Made by a program: the position numbers and the translations under genes. The notes under the pieces are model-generated. The model had not been told where the DNA came from and made no database searches. It was given only the letters and a program-made list of their open reading frames with translations. A stretch of 64,000 nt of DNA from JAXGYX01 sp040772065. GTDB taxonomy: Bacteria > Bacillota > Clostridia > Saccharofermentanales > Fastidiosipilaceae. Each line of letters starts with the position of its first letter. The stretch's first letter is position 1. Shown in pieces: positions 43,888 through 53,051 of this stretch. Location of the stretch: positions 1,674,001 through 1,738,000 of the forward strand of contig JAXGYX010000001.1 in assembly GCA_040772065.1 (NCBI GenBank). The letters run 5' to 3'.

Positions 43888-45402
43888 TTACTCAGATAGA
43901 GTCTGATAAAACTGACGCAAAGCGGGATACAGCTTTGCGTATTGTCTGTAGCGCCGCTCGTATCGTTCCACAAAAACCGGATCCGGCACAAACTCGTCAG
44001 CTCGATCCGTCTCACCATCACGAGCGACACTCAAGTGCGCCAACCTCTTCTGAACATCTTCGACTGACACGATCACTCCCTTACTCCACATTGCCAAAAA
44101 TACAGCGCCCAACGCCGGCCCTTCCTGGATAGCCGGTTCAACAATTTTGAGATTCAGAACATTCGCCAAAATAGTTTTCCAAATTTGACTCTTCGCTCCA
44201 CCACCGGTTATTGTGGCTTGGTTGACAATCAGCCCTTGCTCTCGCGCAGCCTCCAGACAATCTCTCAAGGCAAATGCCACACCCTCAAAAATCGCTTGTT
44301 GAATCGCCACACGGTCCGTCTGCATCGACAGCCCAATCAATCCGCCACGAACCTTCTCATCGTTCAAAGGCGACCGCTCTCCCATCATGTACGGCATATA
44401 GAACACTCGGTTCTCTCCCAAACGTTGGTTCGCCTCGGCGGCGATCACCCGGGCGTCCTCATCATATGGACTTTGCAAAATATCTTCAATCCACCAGCGA
44501 TTGCATGAAGCCGCCGATAGAATACAACCCATGACATGGTATGTTCCGTCCGCGTGACAAAAGCTGTGCAGCTCCGACTGCCTCATCGGAATAAACTGTT
44601 CACTGCTGATGAACAATGTTCCGGACGTTCCAATCGACAAATTGCAACGTGCATCTCCCATCGTCCCCGTGCCGATGGCGGCGGCCGCGTTGTCGCCCGC
44701 GCCGGCGGCCACGACACAGTCAGTGGACAGTCCCAGCTCTTGTGCGACGCTCGGCAAAACCACACCAACAGACTCAAAGCTTTCATAGAGCGTAGGCATC
44801 ATGGTTTCCTCTATCCCACAAATCTCCAACATCGCGTCGGACCAGCGCCTATTTTTTACATCCAGCAGTAACATTCCCGACGCATCCGAATAGTCTGTGG
44901 AAAACCCGCCGGTAAAGCGATGTGCCAGATAGTCTTTGGGCAACAATATATGCCGGATTCGAGAAAAGTTTTCAGGCTCGTTGTCTTTTAGCCAAAGAAT
45001 CTTCGTGGCTGTAAAACCCGCGTATGCGATATTGCCGGTTTCCCGAATCAGAAAATCAGTACCCACTGTGTTGTTCAGATAGTCGACCTGGCGGGTGGTT
45101 CGTCCGTCATTCCAAAGAATAGCCGGGCGAATGACCTCCTGTTCCTTATCGAGCGCGACCAGACCATGCATTTGTCCACCAAACGAAAGCGCGGCGATAT
45201 CCTTCAAGGGATAATCCATGCCGATCGCGCTGATGCCACGCGTCACCGCCTTCCACCAATCGCGGGGGTTTTGCTCTGACCATCCATCCTTTGGATACAT
45301 AATCGGGTATGATTCACTGTGCGCACAAAGAATATTGGCTTGTTCGTCACAGAGCAAAAGCTTGACAGAGGAAGTTCCAAGATCGATTCCCAAATACAAC
45401 AT
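43888..45402 (-). CDS. xylB: Xylulokinase
   Basis: This FGGY-family kinase of 504 residues phosphorylates D-xylulose to xylulose 5-phosphate. LGIDLGTSSVKLLL is the phosphate-binding start, SFGGQMHGLVALD carries the Met-His substrate motif of xylulokinases, and IRPAILWNDGRT follows. The C-terminal GGGAKSQIWKTILANVL is the ATP-binding part. The start is ATG 45400-45402 with AAGGAG ten bases upstream. Located 102 bp after xylA. Confidence 0.95.
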   Translation of the reverse strand: MLYLGIDLGTSSVKLLLCDEQANILCAHSESYPIMYPKDGWSEQNPRDWWKAVTRGISAIGMDYPLKDIAALSFGGQMHGLVALDKEQEVIRPAILWNDGRTTRQVDYLNNTVGTDFLIRETGNIAYAGFTATKILWLKDNEPENFSRIRHILLPKDYLAHRFTGGFSTDYSDASGMLLLDVKNRRWSDAMLEICGIEETMMPTLYESFESVGVVLPSVAQELGLSTDCVVAAGAGDNAAAAIGTGTMGDARCNLSIGTSGTLFISSEQFIPMRQSELHSFCHADGTYHVMGCILSAASCNRWWIEDILQSPYDEDARVIAAEANQRLGENRVFYMPYMMGERSPLNDEKVRGGLIGLSMQTDRVAIQQAIFEGVAFALRDCLEAAREQGLIVNQATITGGGAKSQIWKTILANVLNLKIVEPAIQEGPALGAVFLAMWSKGVIVSVEDVQKRLAHLSVARDGETDRADEFVPDPVFVERYERRYRQYAKLYPALRQFYQTLSE

Positions 45403-45452
45403 AAGTCGCACTCTCCTTGTAAAGCGAGCCCGGTGGGCTCGACAGGTACTTT

Positions 45453-45487
45453 AAAAAATTCGGATGGCCATTTATCGACCATCCGAA
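45453..45487 (-). terminator. Terminator/attenuator between xylA and xylB
   Basis: A 9-bp stem (45459-45467 with 45479-45487) is followed on the minus strand by six T (45453-45458). It lies 18 bp past the xylA stop and before xylB, so it should reduce xylB-galM transcription relative to xylA. Confidence 0.8.
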
Positions 45488-45504
45488 CGTAAATAAGACA
45501 CATG

Positions 45505-46821
45505 TCAGCCAAATAGTATTGAATTCAAAATTGTTTCCAGGTATTCTTGTCGCCCACTCGACAAACGCGGCTCGCCGACCTCGATCACGTGGCGCTCCAG
45601 TTCTTCTAAACTGGTGTTTTCATTGACAATTCGCTCACCGATGCCTGACTGGTAGCTGGCGTAACGCTCCGCCACAAAATCATCAATCCGCCCATCGTCT
45701 ATCATCGCCTGCGCTTTGATCAGGCCGAGAGCAAACGCGTCCATGCCCAAAATATAGCCAAGCGCCAGGTCGTCAAACTCAAAAGATGCGCGGCGTACTT
45801 TTGAATCGAAATTTAATCCTCCGGTTGTGAAGCCACCCGCTTTCAAAATCTCAAACATGGCCAGCGTCGTGGTATAGACATCTGATGGGAATTGATCGGT
45901 ATCCCATCCCAACAGCAGATCGCCCTGGTTGGCATCGACTGATCCAAGCGCGTCATTGATCGCGCACACCCTTAACTCATGTTGGAAGGTATGCCCTGCC
46001 AAAGTGGCGTGGTTGGCTTCAATATTGAGTTTGAAGTCTCCCAGCAGGTCGTATTTTCTTAGGAAAGCCAAAACGGTCGAGGCGTCGAAATCATATTGAT
46101 GCTTGGTTGGCTCTTTCGGTTTGGGCTCCACATAGAAGCAACCGGTAAAGCCATTCGCCCGGCCATAATCTCTGGCCATTTTCATCAAGCGGGCCATGTT
46201 GTCCAACTCCAGACCCATGTCGGTGTTGAGCAAGGTCTCATAGCCTTCACGTCCACCCCAGAAAGTATAGCCCTCACCGCCAAGCAGAATGGTGGCGTCG
46301 AGCGCGTTCTTGATTTGAGCGGCCGCCCAGGCAAATGCGTCGGCGCTGCAGGATGTACCCGCTCCATGCATAAATCTTGGATGACCGAAACAATTTGAGG
46401 TGCCCCACAAGCACTTAATGCCGGTCTTATCCATTTTGGACTTAATATAATGAACAATCGTAAAGAAATTCTCGCGCGTCTCAACGAAATCAGCTCCCGC
46501 GGGGGCGACGTCGGCATCATGAAAACAAAAATACTCAATGCCGAGCTTTTCCATCAATTCAAAACCCGCGTCAACCTTGGCGTGCGCGATCTCCATCGGA
46601 TCGGTCAACCCACCATATGTTCGGTCCATCGTCTCTGAACCAAATGGATCGCCGCCACCCGCACACAACGTATGCCACCATGAAAGAGAAAACTTCAGAT
46701 GCTCTTTCATTGGTTTACCACCGACCAAACGGTCAGCGTCATAATAACGAAACGCATAGGGATTTTTTGTCTTCGTGCCTTCGTACTTCACTTCAGGTAC
46801 GTTTGGAAAATAAGTTGTCAT
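45505..46821 (-). CDS. xylA: Xylose isomerase
   Basis: This metal-dependent isomerase of 438 residues (class II length) converts D-xylose to D-xylulose. Signature segments are FCFHDADVAPAG with the catalytic His and Asp, then YVEPKPKEPTKHQYDFD with the metal Glu and Lys. LNIEANHATLAGHTFQHEL and LLGWDTDQFPSDVY supply further metal ligands. AGGAGG precedes the ATG. First gene of xylA-xylB-galM, with a divergent AraC regulator 168 bp away. Confidence 0.97.
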   Translation of the reverse strand: MTTYFPNVPEVKYEGTKTKNPYAFRYYDADRLVGGKPMKEHLKFSLSWWHTLCAGGGDPFGSETMDRTYGGLTDPMEIAHAKVDAGFELMEKLGIEYFCFHDADVAPAGADFVETRENFFTIVHYIKSKMDKTGIKCLWGTSNCFGHPRFMHGAGTSCSADAFAWAAAQIKNALDATILLGGEGYTFWGGREGYETLLNTDMGLELDNMARLMKMARDYGRANGFTGCFYVEPKPKEPTKHQYDFDASTVLAFLRKYDLLGDFKLNIEANHATLAGHTFQHELRVCAINDALGSVDANQGDLLLGWDTDQFPSDVYTTTLAMFEILKAGGFTTGGLNFDSKVRRASFEFDDLALGYILGMDAFALGLIKAQAMIDDGRIDDFVAERYASYQSGIGERIVNENTSLEELERHVIEVGEPRLSSGRQEYLETILNSILFG

Positions 46822-46988
46822 GATAACCTCCTAGTTTATGTTTGCCGACTGATTTTGTTTACCGACTGAACCCTGTACTACCTAACTGCTTATCGCTATT
46901 TCATTTTATGAATGAATCAATCTAACCAATTGGACCTAAATTAGATGATGGTATAATCAAAATAAGATATACCAGTATGGAGGTTAGA

Positions 46989-47966
46989 ATGCCGGAATTC
47001 GAAACGATCGTACACCCCAAACATCCATTTACAAAAGCTTTTATCAATTCTATTCAAATCCGTGACTGGCACTGGCATCAAGATTTTGAATTGATCTTGC
47101 TTCTAAATGGCGGGATCACCATTCAAACCCTGCATGAAATCATTGAAATGCGGGAAGGGGACTTTTATTTATTGCACCCCCGCGACATTCACCGCATAAC
47201 CGGCCCATCGCTGGAAAATCATGTTGGCTTGGTCCAAATTGACGCCAACTTTTGTACTGCCTATTACCCGTCATTTCATAGAATTCAATTTTTGAATCCG
47301 TTTATTCCAAATCATTATATTGATCAACCGGCCGAACTGATCCGGGAAAGCATGCTCGCCCTACTTCGTGATTCGAACCGCGTCGAACAAAACCCGTTAA
47401 AGCACATGGCCCAAATCAATTTATTATTTTACGGTTGCTACGAATTATTCGCGATCGATACCACAATTGAAAAAGACTATCTTTCTCTTACACAAAAACA
47501 AGAGCGTGTGTGCTTGATCTTTGATTACCTGCAAAGCCACTATGATCAATCAGTCACATTGGCGGATTTGGCAAATCACATCGGTCTTGATCAAAGTTAT
47601 TTATCGCGCTACTTCAAGCAAACCTTTCAAATCAGTTTCCGCGACTATTTAACCAAAATGAGGTTGAACCGTGCGGAGTTCTTGCTGCTGCATTCAGATC
47701 GCAGTATCACCGACATCGCCTATGACAGTGGTTTCTCAGACCTGCGCACATTCAACAAACAGTTTCAGTCTGAGTATCAAAGTGCCCCTAAAGAGTTTCG
47801 CTCACTTCTTGGAAAGCCTACACTTACAAGCGCGGACTCGACCGGCACCATCGAGATCTATCTTCCGCCGGAGGATCATCCGAGGATTGTGCAAGACTTT
47901 GTCCGGCGAAATTCAAGTCCTCCAACAACCGCTGACTCAAGCGCCATTTCAAACTTTGAAGCGTGA
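46989..47966 (+). CDS. AraC family transcriptional regulator, probable xylose regulator
   Basis: This 325-residue protein has an N-terminal cupin (DWHWHQDFELILLLNGGITIQTLHEIIEMREGDFYLLHPRDIHRI) and a C-terminal double helix-turn-helix (VTLADLANHIGLDQSYLSRYFKQTFQISFRDYLTKMRLNRAEFLL and ITDIAYDSGFSDLRTFNKQFQSEYQSAPKEFR). ATG 46989 is used because GGAGGTT is five bases upstream. Divergent orientation to xylA suggests control of xylose use. The C-terminal tail after the helix-turn-helix (about 50 residues) is unusually long. Confidence 0.88.
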   Translation: MPEFETIVHPKHPFTKAFINSIQIRDWHWHQDFELILLLNGGITIQTLHEIIEMREGDFYLLHPRDIHRITGPSLENHVGLVQIDANFCTAYYPSFHRIQFLNPFIPNHYIDQPAELIRESMLALLRDSNRVEQNPLKHMAQINLLFYGCYELFAIDTTIEKDYLSLTQKQERVCLIFDYLQSHYDQSVTLADLANHIGLDQSYLSRYFKQTFQISFRDYLTKMRLNRAEFLLLHSDRSITDIAYDSGFSDLRTFNKQFQSEYQSAPKEFRSLLGKPTLTSADSTGTIEIYLPPEDHPRIVQDFVRRNSSPPTTADSSAISNFEA

Positions 47967-48410
47967 CTGTCGATCTGACAGCGTCGATCAATCTTGCAGC
48001 GTCGATCAATCTTGATTTCATTATACGGTCAGGATAATCGGTCGGCTCGTGCTGTTTTGACTTAATTTATTGGAATCAATGACTTTTGAGCGGAGAAAAA
48101 TCCTAAACAGGTCCGAAGATTAATGTATCCAACCCAATCCTCAACACAAAAAACCACGAAACCCCATTCGATTCCGTGGCATTAATTCTTATAAGGAGAC
48201 CGGATCTCCATTAAATTCATTCCCTAAAGTACAAAAGCCGTCAGGATATGTCTGGACGGCTTTTGTACTTGGCTTCCTACGCCAAAACGAATACAATCCA
48301 AGCGAAAGGTTCAAAAGGTGCAAAAGGTGCATTCTGATTCTGTAGCTTTACAGAAGTATTTTTCCATTATTTTTCGCAATTTTTTGAGTATTGGGTCCAA
48401 CTTTTGCTTG
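47967..48410. other. Intergenic region with tandem repeat and terminator
   Basis: A gap of 444 bp between convergent genes. It contains two back-to-back copies of an 18-bp unit (47979-47996 and 47997-48014, unit CAGCGTCGATCAATCTTG) right after the AraC stop, a strong hairpin (48227-48270), and otherwise no frame or RNA I recognise. Confidence 0.6.
48227..48270. terminator. Strong bidirectional terminator
   Basis: A 16-bp perfect inverted repeat (48227-48242 with 48255-48270) with a 12-nt loop; the arms contain A4 and T4. It separates the AraC gene (plus) from the membrane protein gene (minus). Confidence 0.75.
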
Positions 48411-49169
48411 CTATTTCTTCTTCACCAATATTAAACTCTTGAGCACTTCCAAAGCTTCACGATATTTAACAGAGCGGAAATTCGGAAAAGCTCGGAAAAG
48501 TCTCGTGTTCTGGATTTTATTTAAAGAAAAAAGAGTTTCGTTTTGCACATTATTTAACCCACTTTCCTCTAATAGGTCTGTCATATCCACTTCTTCGACG
48601 CACTTGATTTTCCTGCGAAAAATCTTGTTAATTGTCGTTTGTATATCTTTTAGTTGTTGATTTAACCACATAAGGTGACGTAAGGTGGTATTCAGATCCC
48701 AGATTATTAAGAAAAACAAAACCCCCGCTAATGCCACTTGCAACCGTTCCGGCACTTGCGCAGTCAGCTCCGAAATGAGCGGATGTAACACTTTGATTAA
48801 TATAACTGATAAGACACCAAAAACCATCGCTCCTAATAGACAAATGCGACCATTTAGATTGAACCGACGATTTGAGTAATCCCACCACTTTGAATTAAAG
48901 AGCTTTTCAAGTAGAACAGAAGTAATATATTCGACCGTACAGGTTAAAAGCATTCCTAGAAAAAATAAAATTAAAACGTTTTCAGTCTTTTGATATAGGA
49001 ACAGAATGCATACCAAAGCACCAAATCCATACACAGGACAAACCGGTCCTTTTAAAAAACCGCGGTTTATGAATTTCTTCTGACTTATAGAACATATGGA
49101 AGTCTCATATACCCACCCCATGAAACTGTATCCAATAAACCACAAAAACCATTGAATGACCACCATCAT
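48411..49169 (-). CDS. CmpB-like putative ABC transporter permease (PF06541 type)
   Basis: This 252-residue membrane protein has five helices in the first 160 residues. The family hallmarks are present: FIGYSFMGWVYETSICSISQKKFINRGFLKGPVCPVYGFGAL near the start, YITSVLLEKLFNSKWWDYSNRRFNLNGRICL in the middle. The C-terminal 90 residues are cytosolic and helical. ATG 49169 was chosen because AAAAGGA lies seven bases upstream. Function of the family is poorly known; no ATPase is linked here. Confidence 0.8.
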   Translation of the reverse strand: MMVVIQWFLWFIGYSFMGWVYETSICSISQKKFINRGFLKGPVCPVYGFGALVCILFLYQKTENVLILFFLGMLLTCTVEYITSVLLEKLFNSKWWDYSNRRFNLNGRICLLGAMVFGVLSVILIKVLHPLISELTAQVPERLQVALAGVLFFLIIWDLNTTLRHLMWLNQQLKDIQTTINKIFRRKIKCVEEVDMTDLLEESGLNNVQNETLFSLNKIQNTRLFRAFPNFRSVKYREALEVLKSLILVKKK

Positions 49170-49256
49170 ATCAGTATCCTTTTTAGACTTTAACAGAGAC
49201 AACCGTTGATGCTTGTTCAACATCAACGGTTGTCATTAGAGGCGAGATGATCATAT

Positions 49257-50654
49257 CTAATCAGTTGATATAACACTGACATTTTTTTCTTGCTGGGTAT
49301 CTACCCCTGAGCGGGTGGAGTAATCGTGAGTTTCACTCCAAATACGGTCTGCAGTCGGCGCCCATTTTTCTGCTGTAGCCACACACTTTTCACAAAGCTC
49401 TTCAACATTTTCCGGCTCAGAATAATCTGTGGACCTTGCGCCGGATGCTTTAACTATTGCCGTCAACCTGTCCGGATTGTCAAGCAACGGGCAAGGCCTT
49501 AACATGTTTTCATTAAAAGGCTGGTTTTGACGGTATTGCATGAACAAGGGAGATTGCAGAGCCTCAAGAATAGTATTATCTCTTATGTTGGAATCTGAAT
49601 AATGAATGAATGCGCAAGGCTCTATATCTCCTTTTGCATTGATGTGTAAATACCTGCGTCCTCCAGCGATACACCCTCCTGCAAATTCTCCATCATTCCA
49701 AAAGTCCATGGTAAACAACGGCTTCGTTTTACGGAAGCCACGGATCTGACGGTACATGAATTCACGCTGTTCAGCGGTAACAAGCAAATCAGTCGGGGCA
49801 TTTACGCCAACCGGCATATATGTGAAAAGCCAAGCGAACTTTGCCCCTTGGTCAATCAAAAAGTCGATGAATTCTTCGCTGCCGATCACCTCAGTATTGT
49901 AACGTGTATAGCAAAGGGATGCACCAAAAATGAGTTTCTTCCGCTTTAGAATCTCCATGGCGCGAATGACAGCTTGATATGTTCCCTCGCCGCGACGCGA
50001 ATCCGTAGCTTCTTCGAAACCCTCAATACTGATGGCAGGTACAAAGTTTTGAACACGAAGCATTTCATCAGCAAACGCTTCATCAATTAATGTACCATTT
50101 GTAAAGGCACTGAATAAACAGTCGTTGTGTTTCTCGCAAAGGCGGATAATATCTTTCTTGCGGACGAGGGGTTCTCCTCCGGAATAGAGGTAAAAATATA
50201 CCCCCATCTTTTTGCCCTGCTCAATAATTCCGTCCAGCTCTTCATAACTCATAGAAAGCCGGTTTCCATAGTCTGCTGCCCAACATCCTGTACACTTCAG
50301 ATTACAAGCAGATGTTGGATCCATCAAAATGGCCCATGGAATATTGCAATCATGTTTTTCTCTTTCCGCCTCTTGTATTGGTCCACCTATGAAATTTTCA
50401 TTTAATATGAAGTTTTCGAAAAAAGCTCTTCTCACTCCAGAGTCTATATCTGTCCACATACTCATAATTAGTTTATACCAGTTACTATCTTTCTCCTCGA
50501 TCACCTTGCGGATAGCTTTGCGCTGACCCTCCATAGCGTTTTTCTTGGCTAGTCGATCTACCCAATCCATTAGCTTTGGAATATTCTTTTCAGGGTTGGA
50601 GTCTAAATATGAATACGCAAACTTCAATCCTATTGATCCAATCGTTTTGTTCAT
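49257..50654 (-). CDS. Radical SAM/SPASM domain protein
   Basis: This 465-residue protein has a helical N-terminal region (about residues 1-100) and a radical SAM core with the 4Fe-4S motif C117-x3-C121-x2-C124 in SACNLKCTGCW. YSGGEPLVRK is the SAM-binding GGE motif. The SPASM-like C-terminus has cysteines in GGCIAGGRRYLHINAKGDIEPCAFIHYSDSNI, RPCPLLDNP and LCEKCVATAEKW. Such proteins modify peptides or small molecules, but no precursor peptide gene is obvious nearby. The start at ATG 50652-50654 follows TGGAGG. It is divergent from a cysteine-less paralogue and shares its promoter region. Confidence 0.9.
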   Translation of the reverse strand: MNKTIGSIGLKFAYSYLDSNPEKNIPKLMDWVDRLAKKNAMEGQRKAIRKVIEEKDSNWYKLIMSMWTDIDSGVRRAFFENFILNENFIGGPIQEAEREKHDCNIPWAILMDPTSACNLKCTGCWAADYGNRLSMSYEELDGIIEQGKKMGVYFYLYSGGEPLVRKKDIIRLCEKHNDCLFSAFTNGTLIDEAFADEMLRVQNFVPAISIEGFEEATDSRRGEGTYQAVIRAMEILKRKKLIFGASLCYTRYNTEVIGSEEFIDFLIDQGAKFAWLFTYMPVGVNAPTDLLVTAEQREFMYRQIRGFRKTKPLFTMDFWNDGEFAGGCIAGGRRYLHINAKGDIEPCAFIHYSDSNIRDNTILEALQSPLFMQYRQNQPFNENMLRPCPLLDNPDRLTAIVKASGARSTDYSEPENVEELCEKCVATAEKWAPTADRIWSETHDYSTRSGVDTQQEKNVSVISTD

Positions 50655-50718
50655 AAACTTGCAACCTCCATTCAGTTTTCTATGATGAAGCTTAGCACGC
50701 GATTCACAGACTGTAATT

Positions 50719-50768
50719 AGACAAAAACAGCATCTGTCAGCATTTTTGACAAATACTGTATTTGTCAA
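50719..50768. promoter_or_regulatory. Paired palindromic operators between the rSAM genes
   Basis: Site A is a perfect 23-bp palindrome at 50746-50768: TTGACAAATA, centre CTG, TATTTGTCAA. Site B at 50720-50738 is a related imperfect copy (GACAAAAACAGCATCTGTC). Together they occupy the space between the two divergent starts (50654 and 50848). Size and symmetry suit a TetR-type dimer; TetR genes lie at 53052 and 55234. Confidence 0.75.
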
Positions 50769-50847
50769 TAGTGAGACTTTTCAGCCCAAAGTAATATATA
50801 AAAGAACTGGCTATTCAAAATGATTTTATGAAAGGATCCGAATAAAT

Positions 50848-51846
50848 ATGGAACTGCAACATAGATTGGTTCGACAAGCAATTGACATTGCCATAAGTAA
50901 GGCAATAGATGATATGAAAAGTGACGCAAAGCGCAGTCTCAGAAATCTAATCGATTTAGGTCTGTTTTTTTCAAAAGGTGAAAATCAGATAAACTTTCTT
51001 AATACTGCAAAAGAAGTGATTTCCAACCCGACAAATCCTTATCATTCGTTAATTGCAAGAATGGTTGCTGATATAAATAATGAAACCATAAAAAAGGCAG
51101 GTTTGAATTTTGGATACAGTTCGCTTATTTATGGCGCAAATAAATTGCGGAAACGGCGAGAAGTTTTTGCGGATCCTCTTCCGTGGCTCCTAATTTTTAA
51201 TGTATACGAGTCCAGCTCCGAAACTTTTGATCTAATGAAAAAAATCATAGCAGTAGGCCGAAAATCAGGCATTTATAGCTACATTGTATGCCCAAACAAA
51301 CCACAAGACGTTGAGGCTGTATGTGAAGTTGCACAGTCCTTTGACGACTGCCTGTTTGTAATGTCTTTATCTTCTGAGCAGATTTCGGAGCACTCAGCCG
51401 AGATCGTTGGTAACACAATTAATATGATAGTTTCTGTAAAGGTGTCCGGTTCAGAATTTTGCAACAAAAAAGATGAAAATACATTTCATATGTTAAAGAA
51501 AAACCATTGTCTTTTTGGTTTTCAAATATCATACAATGATTCGAATATAGAGCAAGTAGCAGTAGCTGAATATATTGACTCCGCTGTTAACTGTGGAAAT
51601 ACCTTTGGGGTTTTCATAGCAGATGAAGGCGCTTCTGAGAAGTGTCAAGCGGCAATGTATAAGTTCGCATGTGAAGTCCGAGGAGTAAATGGACAAGCTC
51701 TGATTGCAATAGAGTGGATTCAGGATATGCAATATGTTAGTGAAAGGATTCTATCCGGTGACGGATACATGCAAATGGATTTAGCTGAAGCCGCTTGTAA
51801 CAAGTACAAAGAAGCTAGAGATACGGTTTTACCTATTTTTCTCTAG
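50848..51846 (+). CDS. Cysteine-less radical SAM paralogue (pseudo-rSAM)
   Basis: This 332-residue protein is not annotated by any motif I know, but it aligns with the neighbouring radical SAM protein. LPWLLIFNVYESSSETFDLMKKIIAVGRKSGIYSYIVCPNKP matches the partner's IPWAILMDPTS...LDGIIEQGKKMGVYFYLYSGGEP. FDDCLFVMSLSSEQI matches HNDCLFSAFTNGTLI, and CLFGFQISYNDSNIE matches LIFGASLCYTRYNTE. About 16 residues including all three cluster cysteines are missing, GGEP has become CPNKP, and the SPASM cysteines are absent. It should keep the barrel fold but cannot cleave SAM. Role unknown, perhaps substrate carrier or regulator. Confidence 0.75.
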   Translation: MELQHRLVRQAIDIAISKAIDDMKSDAKRSLRNLIDLGLFFSKGENQINFLNTAKEVISNPTNPYHSLIARMVADINNETIKKAGLNFGYSSLIYGANKLRKRREVFADPLPWLLIFNVYESSSETFDLMKKIIAVGRKSGIYSYIVCPNKPQDVEAVCEVAQSFDDCLFVMSLSSEQISEHSAEIVGNTINMIVSVKVSGSEFCNKKDENTFHMLKKNHCLFGFQISYNDSNIEQVAVAEYIDSAVNCGNTFGVFIADEGASEKCQAAMYKFACEVRGVNGQALIAIEWIQDMQYVSERILSGDGYMQMDLAEAACNKYKEARDTVLPIFL

Positions 51847-51898
51847 ACAGCCTAGCATTTACGCCTAAGGAGCGATTCACAGTAGGAATTATAGTTCA

Positions 51899-53032
51899 TC
51901 ATCTATCAATACTGGTTTCTCGTATATTTTTAATTGCTAAGATGAAAAGTGACCCTATGGTCTGAAGTACAAAGCTTCTCGTTTCTTCATCTATTTCTCG
52001 AAGTGCGCCCAGTGCGGCGACTGCTCTTTTGTGCCAGTCTCCAGTCAAATCGTAAACTGTATTTGCTTCTGTCGCCTGGAAGATCTGAAATAGGGTGTTT
52101 ATGAATAGTTTTCGCTTTTGATCGTCATACAAATTCATCCACTGATCAAGAGTGGCATGCATATAAGTCGCACTTTTTGAGATTGATGGGAGATATAGAA
52201 AATCATCGCCGTCGATCAACCACGAGAAAGGATCGTGCTGCATAACCCAGATGCGATTGCTTTTCACAACTGAATATAGTTCTTGGTTGTGTAAAAGCAT
52301 TCCAATGATTGATGACTGGGGAAGATTTTTGTTGATCCGATCTTCTATCATTAAATACCCAGCACTTTGAAGAATCTCGCCTCTAAACCCAGGCCCATCA
52401 TGACTGTATATTTGCTCAATTCTTTTTTGAGCTAAAGGAGCACAATTGATTGCGGAATAGACTGCTATGTTTCCCCCCTTGGAGTGGCCACCCACCCTTA
52501 ATGTCCCTGAAGTTCTACCAGCAACAGCATTCAAATAGTCTACGCCTTCTTTTTGTGATGGAATTGGACTGGTGAATGCCATGTTGAAATCTTCTTTCCA
52601 GCCGGTAATAGTTGAATCAGTTCCTCTGAAAGCAATATAGGTGGAACCGTCTACTAGGAAAAATGTAATGGCAGAAAACTGCTTTTCAGTTTCTTCATCA
52701 AGCTGATTTCTATAAAATGCCAACACTGTATCACAAAATCGCGGACTATTAACGAACGCCTCAAATAGCTGTTGATTGTTTCTATTGCTGCGGACACCCC
52801 GAAACAATGTGTCTAGACTACCCATAGCAGCAACCTGTCGGACAGGAATAAACGACACGCCCTTCGATAAATCCGGCACGACCCCATCAAATCTCATATA
52901 AGCGATTTGAGATAATATCAGGCTATCCACTGGACTGAACTCTTTTTCCATAAAGGAGCGTGTTTCACTATTGACATAATCGATTATATTCTTCAAGATT
53001 CTGCTCTGCTTTCCGGTGTTATCTCTTTGCAC
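51899..53032 (-). CDS. DUF2974 (Mbeg1-like) alpha/beta hydrolase
   Basis: This 377-residue lipase-like protein has the nucleophile elbow VGGHSKGGNIAVYSA with catalytic Ser. STYIAFRGTDSTITGWKEDFNMAFTSPIPSQKEGVDYL is the conserved DUF2974 segment, followed by YSHDGPGFRGEIL with an Asp. No signal peptide is seen. The start is GTG with a poor ribosome site; an internal ATG at codon 28 is possible. Located 19 bp downstream of the TetR gene in the same direction, so probably co-transcribed and TetR-controlled. Substrate unknown, likely a lipid or ester. Confidence 0.82.
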   Translation of the reverse strand: MQRDNTGKQSRILKNIIDYVNSETRSFMEKEFSPVDSLILSQIAYMRFDGVVPDLSKGVSFIPVRQVAAMGSLDTLFRGVRSNRNNQQLFEAFVNSPRFCDTVLAFYRNQLDEETEKQFSAITFFLVDGSTYIAFRGTDSTITGWKEDFNMAFTSPIPSQKEGVDYLNAVAGRTSGTLRVGGHSKGGNIAVYSAINCAPLAQKRIEQIYSHDGPGFRGEILQSAGYLMIEDRINKNLPQSSIIGMLLHNQELYSVVKSNRIWVMQHDPFSWLIDGDDFLYLPSISKSATYMHATLDQWMNLYDDQKRKLFINTLFQIFQATEANTVYDLTGDWHKRAVAALGALREIDEETRSFVLQTIGSLFILAIKNIRETSIDR

Positions 53033-53051
53033 AATTTACAAAATAATTTTT

